This document shows, piece after piece, positions 53,859-62,080 of a DNA stretch of 64,000 nucleotides (the first letter of the stretch is position 1; each line of letters begins with the position of its first letter). This DNA comes from Bacillota bacterium (GTDB lineage: Bacteria; Bacillota; Sulfobacillia; JAIMAT01), in NCBI GenBank assembly GCA_029960955.1, contig JASBVS010000024.1, positions 42,163 through 106,162 on the forward strand, given 5' to 3'. Below the pieces are notes generated by a model that had not been told where the DNA came from, did not search any database, and saw nothing but the letters and a program-made list of their open reading frames with translations. The translations under genes were made by a program, and so were the position numbers.

Positions 53859-54596
53859 TCAACCCGCCACGAGGCGCGTGAAGAGCCAGCCGGCCAGGCA
53901 GCCGGCGAGGGCCGCCGGGAGCAGCCGTCGCCGCCGCCCGGCGCCCGTCCGCGCCCAGGCGGCGGGAGCCAGCGTGCCCGCCGTCACCTCCAGCATGGCG
54001 CCGGCGGCGAAGCCCAGGGCCAGCGCCAGCGCCAGGCGCTCGACGCCGGCGAGGTAGCCCAGGAAGGCGCCGAGCAGCGTGGGCAGGCCCGCCAGGAGCG
54101 CGCGCAGGGCGGAGCGGAGGCCGCGGGCGGCGCTCTCCGGCTCCGCTCCCGCTTCCTCGGGCAGGGCGATGGCCATGCCCTCCGGCAGGTCGTGGAGCGC
54201 CAGGAGGAGCGTGACGGCCACCCCCGTCGCCCGCTCGCGGGCGAAGCCGGCGCCGATGGCCAGCCCCTCGGGGAAGTTGTGCGAGGCGATGCCCCAGGCG
54301 ACCACCTCCGCCGCCGGGAGGCGCAGCCGCTCGAGGGCGAGGAGCAGGGCGGCGCCGAGGCCCAGCCCCGCCAGCGTCGCCGCCGGCCCGGCCAGCTCCC
54401 AGGCGGCGGGCAGCAGGTCGAAGGCGGCGACGGCGAACATGACGCCCGCCACCCAGGCCAGCAGCGGCGCCACCGCCTGGCGCAGGCGCCGCCCCACCGC
54501 CCAGGCCAGCAGCGCGCCCGCCACGCCCGCTCCGCTCCCGGAGAGGAAGGCGGCCCAGGCCGCCTCCAGGCTGCCCCCCACGACCGGCGGCGGCAC
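53859..54596 (-). CDS. ZIP-family divalent metal transporter
   Basis: Integral membrane protein of about 245 residues and eight helices. The metal-binding helix IV motif is WGIASHNFPEGLAIG (HNFPEG) and helix V has LLALHDLPEGMAIALPEE, the pair typical of GufA/ZupT-type ZIP proteins. These import zinc, iron or other divalent metals into the cytoplasm. The start GTG 54596 lacks a clear ribosome site; GTG 54581 is another candidate. Divergent from rtcB across 185 bp, in which I see no clear regulator site. Confidence 0.87.
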   Translation of the reverse strand: MPPPVVGGSLEAAWAAFLSGSGAGVAGALLAWAVGRRLRQAVAPLLAWVAGVMFAVAAFDLLPAAWELAGPAATLAGLGLGAALLLALERLRLPAAEVVAWGIASHNFPEGLAIGAGFARERATGVAVTLLLALHDLPEGMAIALPEEAGAEPESAARGLRSALRALLAGLPTLLGAFLGYLAGVERLALALALGFAAGAMLEVTAGTLAPAAWARTGAGRRRRLLPAALAGCLAGWLFTRLVAG

Positions 54597-54780
54597 CGGC
54601 CCATCGCCCCCGCCCGATGCCTATTCCCCGGCGGAGGCGGCGAGTCGGCCGCCGCGGCCGGGCCGGCCGGGGTCGCGGCGAGGCGCTCTTTCGGTCAAGA
54701 TGAACGGGAAAGGCCCGGCCGCCAGCCGCTGCCGCCCGGGCCGGTTCGCCCGGGCGACCGGGCAGGAAGGGTTCGCAGCC

Positions 54781-56217
54781 ATGCTTCCTTTCGAGGCGGA
54801 GGGCGGGAACCGCTACCGCATCCGGCGCAGGGGCGCGATGCGCGTCGACGCGCTCTTCTACGCCTCCGGCGCCATCCTCGAGGATCTCGCGGCCGAGGGC
54901 GGCGCGGCGCTGGAGCAGCTGGCCGGCGTGGCCGCCCTGCCCGGCGTCGTCGAGCCCGTGGTGGCCATGCCCGACATCCACTGGGGCTACGGCTTCCCCA
55001 TCGGCGCCGTCGCCGCCTTCGACCCGGAGGCGGGCGGGGTGGTCAGCCCGGGCGGCGTCGGCTTCGACATCAACTGCGGCGTCAGGCTGCTCGCCTCGGC
55101 GCTGACGGCGGCGGAGCTGGCGCCGGCCCGGGAGCGGCTGGCCGACGCGCTCTACCGGAGCATCCCGGCCGGGGTGGGCGCCGAGCGGAGCGAACTCCGG
55201 CTGGAGGCGCGGGAGCTCCGCCGGCGGGTGCTCGCCCGGGGCGCCGCCTGGGCGGTGGAGGCGGGCCTGGGCGAGGCGGAGGACCTGGCCTTCATCGAGT
55301 CGGGCGGGGCGCTGCCCGGCGCCGATCCCACCCAGGTCTCCCAGCGGGCGCTGGAGCGGGGGCGGCCGCAGCTGGGGACGCTGGGGAGCGGGAACCACTT
55401 CCTGGAGGTGGGGGTGGTCGACCGCGTCGAGGACGCCGAGGCGGCCGCCGCCTTCGGCCTCTTCGAGGGGCAGGTGACCGTCCTCGTCCACACCGGCTCC
55501 CGGGGCCTGGGCCACCAGGTCTGCCAGGAGTTCGTGGAGCGGATGCTGGCGGCCGGCGCCCGCTACGGCATCGAGCTGCCGGACCGCCAGCTGGCGGCGG
55601 CGCCGGCGCGCAGCCCCGAGGGCACGGCCTACCTGGGCGCGATGGCCGCGGCGGCCAACTTCGCCTTCGCCAACCGCCAGGTGATCACCGCCTACGCCCG
55701 GCGCGCCTTCGAGCGGGCGGGCTTCCCGCCCTCCGCGCACCGCCTGCGCCTGGTCTACGACCTGGCGCACAACACGGCCAAGTGGGAGGAGCACGGCGGT
55801 CGCCCCCTCCTCGTCCACCGCAAGGGGGCGACGCGCGCCTTCCCGCCCGGCCATCCCGAGCTGCCGCCGGCCTATCGCGAGGCCGGCCAGCCGGTGCTGG
55901 TCCCGGGCGACATGGGCCGCTACTCCTTCGTGCTGGCCGGCGGCGAGCGGGCCATGCGCGAGAGCTTCGGCTCGGCCTGCCACGGGGCGGGGCGGCGGTG
56001 GAGCCGCCACCGGGCCCGCCAGGCGGCGCGGGCGCGCGACCCGCTGCGCGAGCTGGAGGCGCAGGGGGTGCTGGTGCGGGCGGCCAGCCGGGCGACGGTG
56101 GACGAGGAGATCCCCGAGGCCTACAAGGACGTGGCCGCCGTCGTCGAGGTCATCGCCGCCGCCGGCATCGCCAGGAAGGTCGCCCGCCTCCGCCCCCTGA
56201 TCGTGGTCAAGGGCTGA
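54781..56217 (+). CDS. rtcB: RNA-splicing ligase RtcB
   Basis: GTP- and Mn-dependent ligase joining RNA 2',3'-cyclic phosphate ends to 5'-OH ends; it repairs or heals cleaved RNA. The metal ligands are visible as Asp96 and Cys99 (GFDINCGVR), His206 (GSGNHFLE), His237 (VHTGSRGLGH) and His330 (LAHNTAKWE). The guanylylated histidine is His401 in SACHGAGRRWSRH. 478 residues, full length. ATG 54781 follows AGGAAGGGTTC. Immediately followed by its activator archease. Confidence 0.95.
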   Translation: MLPFEAEGGNRYRIRRRGAMRVDALFYASGAILEDLAAEGGAALEQLAGVAALPGVVEPVVAMPDIHWGYGFPIGAVAAFDPEAGGVVSPGGVGFDINCGVRLLASALTAAELAPARERLADALYRSIPAGVGAERSELRLEARELRRRVLARGAAWAVEAGLGEAEDLAFIESGGALPGADPTQVSQRALERGRPQLGTLGSGNHFLEVGVVDRVEDAEAAAAFGLFEGQVTVLVHTGSRGLGHQVCQEFVERMLAAGARYGIELPDRQLAAAPARSPEGTAYLGAMAAAANFAFANRQVITAYARRAFERAGFPPSAHRLRLVYDLAHNTAKWEEHGGRPLLVHRKGATRAFPPGHPELPPAYREAGQPVLVPGDMGRYSFVLAGGERAMRESFGSACHGAGRRWSRHRARQAARARDPLRELEAQGVLVRAASRATVDEEIPEAYKDVAAVVEVIAAAGIARKVARLRPLIVVKG

Positions 56218-56244
56218 TCGGCGCGCGGACGGGGGTGGGGCGCT

Positions 56245-56727
56245 CTGGCCGGCAGCTGGCGCTGGATCGAGCATACGGCCGACACGGGCCTGGCCGCCGA
56301 GGCGGAGGACCTGCCCTCGCTCTTCGCCACGGTGGCGGAGGCGGTGGTGGCGCTCCTCCTGGAGCGGCCGCCCGGCCGCGGACGCGCGCGGCGCTCGCTG
56401 GCGCTGGCGGCGCCCGACCTGGAGGGGCTCCTGGTCCGCTGGGTGGACGAGATCCTCTTCCTGGTGCAGACGCGGGGATTCGTCCCCGTCCGCTGCCGGC
56501 TGGAGGTGGCGGGCCCTCAGCAGCCGGCGGAGAGCTCCGCGCCCGCCGCGGGCGCGCAGCCGCCGGCCGGCGGCTGGCGGCTCGAGGGCCGGCTGGCCGG
56601 GGCGCGCCTGGAGCGCGAGGCGATGGGTTTCCGCGGCGAGGTGAAGGCGGCCACGCGCCACCGTCTCTACGTCGGGCGCGGGGCGGGCGACGGGCGCTGG
56701 CGGGCGCGGCTCTTCCTGGACGTCTGA
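56245..56727 (+). CDS. Archease (RtcB activator), apparent CTG start
   Basis: Promotes RtcB turnover by aiding its guanylylation. The family N-terminus SWRWIEHTADTGLAAEAEDLP, with the metal-binding His and Asp, is encoded from about 56254. The C-terminus has the expected GFRGEVKAATRHRL and LFLDV. An Ala/Pro/Gly insertion lies in the middle. Between the rtcB stop (56215-56217, same frame) and this block there is no ATG, GTG or TTG; the only plausible initiator is CTG 56245 behind GGGGGTGGGGC. Starting at GTG 56332 would delete the conserved His/Asp region. 160 residues. Confidence 0.85.
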   Translation: MAGSWRWIEHTADTGLAAEAEDLPSLFATVAEAVVALLLERPPGRGRARRSLALAAPDLEGLLVRWVDEILFLVQTRGFVPVRCRLEVAGPQQPAESSAPAAGAQPPAGGWRLEGRLAGARLEREAMGFRGEVKAATRHRLYVGRGAGDGRWRARLFLDV

Positions 56728-56804
56728 GGCGGAGGCCCGGGTGCAGGCCCTGCCACGACCGGGCGGTATGCGGCGGACGGGTCGGCGGCGCCAGCCGGAT
56801 TCCG

Positions 56805-56810
56805 TATAAT
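56805..56810 (+). promoter_or_regulatory. -10 element (TATAAT) of the cytochrome-c biogenesis operon
   Basis: A perfect TATAAT lies about 50 nt before the ccmF start. The -35 region is GC-rich and poor. The rest of the 56728-56862 gap shows nothing else I can name. Confidence 0.5.
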
Positions 56811-56862
56811 CGCCACAGAGCACTTTGCAAAGGTGAGTGCCCCGGCGAGGAGGCCGCGCAGC

Positions 56863-59112
56863 TTGATCGATCCCGTCACACGCCTGATGGCCTGGTTCGG
56901 ACACGGTTCGCTGGTGGCCGTCTTCCTGCTGGCGCTGGCTGCGGTGGCTCTCCTGGCGGACGGCACGCGGCGGCGCGAGAGGGAGGGAGCGGCGGGGAGC
57001 CGCCGGGCGCAGCGCGAGATCCGGGCCGGCCGGGTGGCGCTGGTGCTGGCGGCGGCGCTGGCGGGGCTGAGCGCGGCGGGGCTGGTCGGGCTCCTGCTGA
57101 CCAACAACTTCGCCTTCGCCTACGTGACCGCCCACTCCAGCCGCGACCTGCCCGTCGCCTACAAGGTGGGCGCGCTCTGGGGCGGCCAGGAGGGCTCGCT
57201 CCTCTTCTGGCTGACGATCCTCGCCGCCTACGCCGCCTTCATCGCCTGGCGCTCGCGGGAGCGGAGCGCCCCGCTGGCGCTGGCGGTGATGGGGGTGACG
57301 GAGCTCTTCTTCAGCTTCCTGGTCGCCTTCGTCGCCAACCCCTTCGCCCTGTTGCCGGCGGAGCAGGTGCCGCCCGACGGGAACGGGCTGAGCCCGCTCC
57401 TGCGCGACCCCGCCATGCTGATGCACCCGGTGGCGCTCTACACGGGCTTCGTCGGCTTCAGCGTCCCCTTCGCCTTCGGCGTGGCGGCGCTCGTGCTGCG
57501 CGAGCCGGGCGCGCGCTGGATCCGCCTGACGCGGCGCTGGGCGCTCCTGGCCTGGGGCGTCCTCGGGCTGGGCCTCCTGCTGGGCGCCTGGTGGTCCTAC
57601 CACGTGCTCGGCTGGGGCGGCTACTGGGGCTGGGATCCGGTGGAGAACGCGGCGCTGATGCCCTGGCTGGTGGGCACCGCCTTCGTCCACTCGGCGCTGG
57701 TCCAGGAGCGGCGCGGGCTTCTCAAGGCCTGGAACATGGTCCTGGTCATGGCCGCCTACCTCCTCACCCTGCTGGGCACCACGCTGACGCGCAGCGGCCT
57801 CCTGGTCTCGGTCCACGCCTTCGCCCAGTCGCCCATCGCGCCCTACTTCATCGTCTTCCTGGGCCTGGCGCTGGCCGGCTGCCTCTATCTCCTGGGCGTC
57901 CGCTGGGACGATCTGCGCGACGAGCAGCCGGGCGTGGAGACGCTGGTCAACAAGGAGACCGCCTTCCTGGCCAACAACGTGGTCCTGCTGGTGACCGCGC
58001 TGGTCGTCCTGGTGGGGACGCTCCTGCCCGAGGTGACCGGCCTCTTCGGCCTCCGCCTGACCGTGGGCGCGCCCTACTTCGAGCAGACCTCCGGGCCGCT
58101 CTTCGGCCTGCTCCTGGTGCTGATGGGGATCGGGCCGCTGGTCGCCTGGCGGCGGGCCGACTGGCGGCGCCTGCGCAGGAAGCTCCTCCTGCCCGTCGCC
58201 TCGGCGGTGGCGCTGACCCTGCTCCTGGTCGCCGCCGGCGTGCTGGGCGGCGCCGTCGCCTTCGGCGTGGCCGGCGCCCTCTTCGTCGCCGCCTCGGTCT
58301 TCCTGGAGGTGGCCGACGGCTTCCGCGCCCGCCGGGCGATGACCGGCGAGCGGCCGCTCCTCTGCCTCTGGCGGCTCTTCGACCGGAACCCCTCGCGCTA
58401 CGGCGGCTACGTCGCCCACCTGGGGATCGCGCTGATGGCGCTGGCGGTGATCGGATCGACCGCCTACCAGCAGCATCTCTCGGTCACCCTGGGCCCCGGC
58501 CAGAGCGCGCTGGCCGGCCCCTACACGCTCACCTTCGGCGGGCTGCGCCAGGGGCTGGAGGGCGTGGTGCCGGCGGTGGAGGCCGAGGTGGGCGTCCGCC
58601 AGGGCGGCGGCCCGGTCGGCACGCTCCGGCCGGCCACGCTCTTCTACCCGGACTCCCAGGAAGGGCCCGTCAGCCGCGCGGCCATCCGCCACACGCTGGG
58701 CGGCGATCTCTACGTGGTGCTGGCGGGCTGGGACGACTCCGGCCGGGCGGGACTGGAGATCTACGTCAACCCGCTGGTCGACTGGCTCTGGCTGGGCGGC
58801 CTGCTCCTCATCCTGGGCACGGCCTTCTCGCTCTGGCCGCGGCCCTCCGTCCGCCTGGCGGCGGTGGAGCCGGAGCGCGAGCGCGTCTTCGGCCTCCTGC
58901 GCGAGCTGGAGTACGACCGCCGCATGGGCAAGCTGGACGGGGAAGCCTACGCGCGCCTGCGCGCGGAGTACGAGCGCCAGGCCAGGCGCGTCCTGGAGGA
59001 GGCGCGCGAGCGCGAGCGGCGCCGCCGCGAAGTGGAGGCCTGGCTGCTCGGGCGGCAGGATGCGCCGCGGGTGCGGGCGGCCGAGCGGTCCGCCTCCGAG
59101 GTGGTCCGATGA
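56863..59112 (+). CDS. ccmF: Cytochrome c-type biogenesis protein CcmF-like haem lyase
   Basis: Large polytopic membrane protein (749 residues, about 14 helices) that ligates haem to apocytochrome c. The tryptophan-rich WWD motif is WGGYWGWDPVENAALMPWL. Flanking His-containing helices include YKVGALWGGQEGSLLFWL, MLMHPVALYTGFVGFSVPFAFG and RSGLLVSVHAFAQSP. After the last helix a cytoplasmic tail of about 80 residues has FGLLRELEYDRRMGKLDGEAYARLRAEYERQARRVLEEARER, reminiscent of CcmI-like helical segments. TTG 56863 has AGGAGG 9 nt upstream; GTG 56833 is another possible start. Confidence 0.9.
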   Translation: MIDPVTRLMAWFGHGSLVAVFLLALAAVALLADGTRRREREGAAGSRRAQREIRAGRVALVLAAALAGLSAAGLVGLLLTNNFAFAYVTAHSSRDLPVAYKVGALWGGQEGSLLFWLTILAAYAAFIAWRSRERSAPLALAVMGVTELFFSFLVAFVANPFALLPAEQVPPDGNGLSPLLRDPAMLMHPVALYTGFVGFSVPFAFGVAALVLREPGARWIRLTRRWALLAWGVLGLGLLLGAWWSYHVLGWGGYWGWDPVENAALMPWLVGTAFVHSALVQERRGLLKAWNMVLVMAAYLLTLLGTTLTRSGLLVSVHAFAQSPIAPYFIVFLGLALAGCLYLLGVRWDDLRDEQPGVETLVNKETAFLANNVVLLVTALVVLVGTLLPEVTGLFGLRLTVGAPYFEQTSGPLFGLLLVLMGIGPLVAWRRADWRRLRRKLLLPVASAVALTLLLVAAGVLGGAVAFGVAGALFVAASVFLEVADGFRARRAMTGERPLLCLWRLFDRNPSRYGGYVAHLGIALMALAVIGSTAYQQHLSVTLGPGQSALAGPYTLTFGGLRQGLEGVVPAVEAEVGVRQGGGPVGTLRPATLFYPDSQEGPVSRAAIRHTLGGDLYVVLAGWDDSGRAGLEIYVNPLVDWLWLGGLLLILGTAFSLWPRPSVRLAAVEPERERVFGLLRELEYDRRMGKLDGEAYARLRAEYERQARRVLEEARERERRRREVEAWLLGRQDAPRVRAAERSASEVVR

Positions 59113-59858
59113 GCCCGGCCGGCGTCTCCTACGCGGTGGCCTTCCTGGCGGGCCTGACCTTCTTCTTCTCGCCCTGCGTCTGGCCGATGTACCCTTCCTA
59201 CCTCGGCTACATCGCCGGCGCCGGAGCGGGGCAGCTCGCCGGCCGCGGCGCGGGCGGGAGGGTGGCCGCGGCGGGGCGCGCCCGCATCCTGGGCCGGGCG
59301 CTCGCCTTCGTCCTCGGCTTCTCGCTGGTCTTCATCGCCCTGGGTGCCACCGCCAGCTCCTTCGGCCAGCTCCTGCTCGCCAACCTGCCGCGGCTGCGCA
59401 AGGTGGCCGGGGTGCTCATCGCCTTCTTCGGGCTGGCCATGACCGGCTGGCTGCGCATCCCCCTGCTGGAGCGGAGCTGGCAGCCGCTGGCCGAGGAAGG
59501 GGCCGCTCCCGGGCGCGCGGGCAGCTGGCTCGGCGCCCTGGCGCTCGGCGGCGCCTTCAGCATCGGCTGGACGCCGTGCGTGGGGCCGGTGCTGGCGGCG
59601 ATCCTGCTCTACGCCTCCACCCAGGCGTCGCTGGCGCGGGGGGTGGCGCTCCTCGCCACCTACTCCGCCGGGATGGGGGTCCCCTTCCTGGTTCTGGCGG
59701 CCGGCTTCGAGTGGCTCTGGCCGCGCCTGGCGGGCCTCCGCCCCTTCCTGCCGGCGGTGCAGAAGGCGGCGGGCCTCCTGCTGGTGCTGCTGGGCGTCCT
59801 GGTCTACACGGACTGGCTGACGCAGATCTCCTTCCGGCTCTTCTATCTCTTCTCCTGA
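59109..59858 (+). CDS. ccdA: Cytochrome c biogenesis/thiol-transfer membrane protein CcdA
   Basis: Six-helix DsbD-type membrane protein that passes reducing equivalents from cytoplasmic thioredoxin to the outer face. The two redox cysteines lie in FFFSPCVWPMYPSYLGY (helix 1) and SIGWTPCVGPVLAAIL (helix 4). 249 residues. The start overlaps the ccmF stop (ATGA). With the following TlpA-like protein it would keep apocytochrome CxxCH cysteines reduced. Confidence 0.93.
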   Translation: MSPAGVSYAVAFLAGLTFFFSPCVWPMYPSYLGYIAGAGAGQLAGRGAGGRVAAAGRARILGRALAFVLGFSLVFIALGATASSFGQLLLANLPRLRKVAGVLIAFFGLAMTGWLRIPLLERSWQPLAEEGAAPGRAGSWLGALALGGAFSIGWTPCVGPVLAAILLYASTQASLARGVALLATYSAGMGVPFLVLAAGFEWLWPRLAGLRPFLPAVQKAAGLLLVLLGVLVYTDWLTQISFRLFYLFS

Positions 59859-59933
59859 CCGGGTGCGCCGGCGACGGGCCGGCGGCGGGCCGGCGCCGCC
59901 CGGCGCCGCGCAGGGCCGCGCGGGGAGGCGAGG

Positions 59934-61094
59934 GTGACGCGACGCTGGACGACGTGGTTGGCGCTGGGGATCCTGCTCGTGGCGCTGGTCGGCGCCTTCC
60001 TCTTCAGCCGCGGCGGCGGCCGGCCGCGGCTGGGCGCGACCGCCCCCGACTTCACGCTGGAGCGGCTGGACGGCGGTAGCCTCCGCCTCGCCGACCTGCG
60101 CGGAAAGGCCGTGCTGATCAACTTCTGGGCCAGCTGGTGCCCGCCCTGCCGCGAGGAGACGCCGGCGCTGGTCGCCTTCGCGCAGCGCTACGGGCGGCAG
60201 GTGGTGGTGCTGGGCGTCGACGTGGCCGAGACGGCGGCGACGGTCCGCGCGTACGCGCAGTCGTCGGGGATCGGCTACCCCGTCCTCCTGGACCGTGACA
60301 AGTCGGTGGCCACCGCCTACGGCCTCTCGGGCTACCCGGAGTCCTGGTTCGTGGCGCCCGACGGCCGGCTGCGCGCCTTCTACCCAGGCCCCCTCAGCTT
60401 CGAGGAGATGCAGGGCCTGGCGGCCAAGGCGCTGGGACACCCGCTGGACGCCCAGGGGGTGGGCCCGGTGCGCCCGGGCGACCGGCTGGTGGCTCTGGCC
60501 GCGGCGCCGGACGGCGGCCTGGCGGTGGTGACGGAGCGGGGCCGCTGGGAGCGGACGCCGGGAGGCGGGTGGGAACCGCTGGCCGGCGCGCTTCCCGGGC
60601 AGGAAGGGCAGGCTCCGGGCGGCCTCCAGGCCCGGTCGGCCGACGGCCGCTGGCAGGTGCGCTGGCAGGCCGGCCGGGGTCTTCTGGCCGGGCCGGCGGG
60701 AGGGTCGCTGGCGCCGCTGGCCGGGGACCTGCCCGGCGACGCGCAGGTGACGGCCCTGGCGGTGGAGACGGAGGCTCAGGGGAAGCTCGCGCGCATCTGG
60801 GTCGGCACCGCCGGCGGGCTCTTCCTGGTCGCTCCGGACGGGAGCACGCGCGCGGTGGCCGGCTTCGACCGGCGCGCCGACGCCCTGCTCCTGCTGGGAC
60901 CGGGGCGGCTCCTGGTGGCCAGCGACCGGGGGCTCTGGCAGGCGGAAGCCGCTTCGGCCAGCGCCCGGGCGGTGGAGGCGCCGGCGCGGGCCTTCGTCGC
61001 CCTCGCGCGGGCGGGGGGCTTCCTCTGGGCGGGAGCGCCCAACGGCGACCTCTACCGGTCGCAGGACGGCGAGCGGTGGAGCTGGCTGCCGTGA
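59934..61094 (+). CDS. Membrane-anchored TlpA/ResA-like thioredoxin fused to a propeller-like domain
   Basis: An N-terminal anchor (about residues 7-25) is followed by a ResA/TlpA thioredoxin domain: APDFTLERLDGGSLRLADLRGK, active site FWASWCPPCREETPAL, and GLSGYPESWFVAPDG with the cis-proline. This extracytoplasmic domain would reduce apocytochrome c for CcmF, taking electrons from CcdA. From about residue 180 to 386 there is a second region of short repeated strands (LVALAAAPDGGLAVV, RIWVGTAGGLFLVAPDG, RLLVASDRGLWQ, FLWAGAPNGDLYRSQDGERW) resembling BNR/YCF48-type propeller repeats. This fusion is unusual. GTG 59934 has GGGAGG 5 nt upstream. Confidence 0.88.
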   Translation: MTRRWTTWLALGILLVALVGAFLFSRGGGRPRLGATAPDFTLERLDGGSLRLADLRGKAVLINFWASWCPPCREETPALVAFAQRYGRQVVVLGVDVAETAATVRAYAQSSGIGYPVLLDRDKSVATAYGLSGYPESWFVAPDGRLRAFYPGPLSFEEMQGLAAKALGHPLDAQGVGPVRPGDRLVALAAAPDGGLAVVTERGRWERTPGGGWEPLAGALPGQEGQAPGGLQARSADGRWQVRWQAGRGLLAGPAGGSLAPLAGDLPGDAQVTALAVETEAQGKLARIWVGTAGGLFLVAPDGSTRAVAGFDRRADALLLLGPGRLLVASDRGLWQAEAASASARAVEAPARAFVALARAGGFLWAGAPNGDLYRSQDGERWSWLP

Positions 61095-61124
61095 GCCGGA
61101 GGAGCTGGCTGCCGTGAGCCGGAG
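61079..61124 (+). repeat. Perfect tandem duplication of 23 bp across the tlpA-like stop codon
   Basis: Two identical 23-bp copies (61079-61101 and 61102-61124) contain the last codons SWLP and the TGA of the thioredoxin fusion, so a duplicate of the gene end lies directly downstream. The next six bases (gagcgg) begin a third copy and then diverge. It looks like a recent slippage event. Confidence 0.85.
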
Positions 61125-61172
61125 GAGCGGCCGGGCGCGGCGGTGAAAGGAGCGACGGGGGGTGGTCCGGGC

Positions 61173-61958
61173 TTGGATCTCGGGCTGAAGGGGCGTGTGG
61201 CGGTGGTGACGGCCGCCAGCCAGGGGCTGGGCCGCGCCGTGGCGACCGCCTTCGCGGCGGAGGGGGCGCGCCTGGCCATCTCCAGCCGGAGCGAGGCGGC
61301 CGTCGGCGAGCTGGCGAGGAAGCTGGAGCGCGAGTACGGGGCCGAGGTGCTGGCCATGGCCTGCGACCTGCGCGACGCGGCGGCCATCGAGCGCTTCTTC
61401 CGGGCCGCCGGCGAACGCTACGGCCGCATCGACGCGCTCTTCACCAACGCCGGCGGGCCGCAGCCGGGTGGCTTCGACGAGCTCTCCGACGCCGACTGGC
61501 AGGCGGCGTTCGAACTCAACCTGCTCAGCGTGGTGCGGAGCCTGCGGGCGGCGCGCCCCTGGCTCGAGAAGAGCGACGCGCCGGCGGTGGTCAACGACGT
61601 CTCCACCTCGGTCAAGCAGCCCATCGAGGGGCTCACCCTCTCCAACGTGCTCCGCGCCGGCGTGGTGACGCTGACCAAGAGCCTCTCGCTGGAATGGGCG
61701 CCGCGGATCCGCGTCAACGCCATCGCGCCGGGACGGATCGCCACCGAGCGGGTGGCCCAGCTGGACCGCGACCGGGCGGTGCGGCTGGGGAGCACGCCGG
61801 AGGCGGTGGCGGCCGAGCACATCCGGAACATCCCCCTGGGCCGCTACGGCCAGCCGGAGGAGCTGGCGCGCGTCGCCGTCTTCCTCGCCTCGCCGGCGGC
61901 CAGCTACGTCAACGGCCAGTTCGTCTTCGTGGACGGCGGCCTGGTGCACGCCCTCTAG
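61173..61958 (+). CDS. Short-chain dehydrogenase/reductase family protein with non-canonical active site
   Basis: Rossmann-fold SDR of 261 residues. The cofactor motif is VVTAASQGLGRAVA, followed by DALFTNAGGPQPG (NAG-type) and a C-terminal PEELARVAVFLASPAASYVNGQFVFVDGG. The usual catalytic YxxxK is absent: after VVNDVSTSVKQPIEGL the sequence is TLSNVLRAGVVTLTK, with Leu/Ser and Arg where Tyr and Lys are expected. A recognised SDR subgroup has this LSNxxRxxV pattern and its chemistry is uncertain. TTG 61173 has a G-rich ribosome site 8 nt upstream; GTG 61143 is the alternative. Confidence 0.85.
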   Translation: MDLGLKGRVAVVTAASQGLGRAVATAFAAEGARLAISSRSEAAVGELARKLEREYGAEVLAMACDLRDAAAIERFFRAAGERYGRIDALFTNAGGPQPGGFDELSDADWQAAFELNLLSVVRSLRAARPWLEKSDAPAVVNDVSTSVKQPIEGLTLSNVLRAGVVTLTKSLSLEWAPRIRVNAIAPGRIATERVAQLDRDRAVRLGSTPEAVAAEHIRNIPLGRYGQPEELARVAVFLASPAASYVNGQFVFVDGGLVHAL

Positions 61959-61975
61959 CTTCTAGCGGTGCGGGT

Positions 61976-61992
61976 CGGCCCGCCGCGGGCCG
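61976..61992 (+). terminator. GC hairpin after the SDR gene
   Basis: CGGCCCG-ccg-CGGGCCG is a perfect 7-bp stem 18 nt beyond the stop. No U tract follows. The rest of the 120-bp gap before the flavoprotein gene is GC-rich without a clear promoter. Confidence 0.35.
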
Positions 61993-62080
61993 GGGTGGCG
62001 TGGACCGGTGCAGGCGGGGTCGGCGCGGGCCGGCTCCCCGGCCGGACCGGGAGCCGGGGCGAGAGGGGAGAGGGTGCGGG

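Noticed and set aside
52249..58692. A very long open frame (over 2,100 codons) on the minus strand
   Set aside because: It runs antisense to the aminotransferase, rtcB, archease and ccmF genes, is His/Arg/Gln/Pro-rich without any motif, and arises because stop codons are rare in GC-rich antisense frames.
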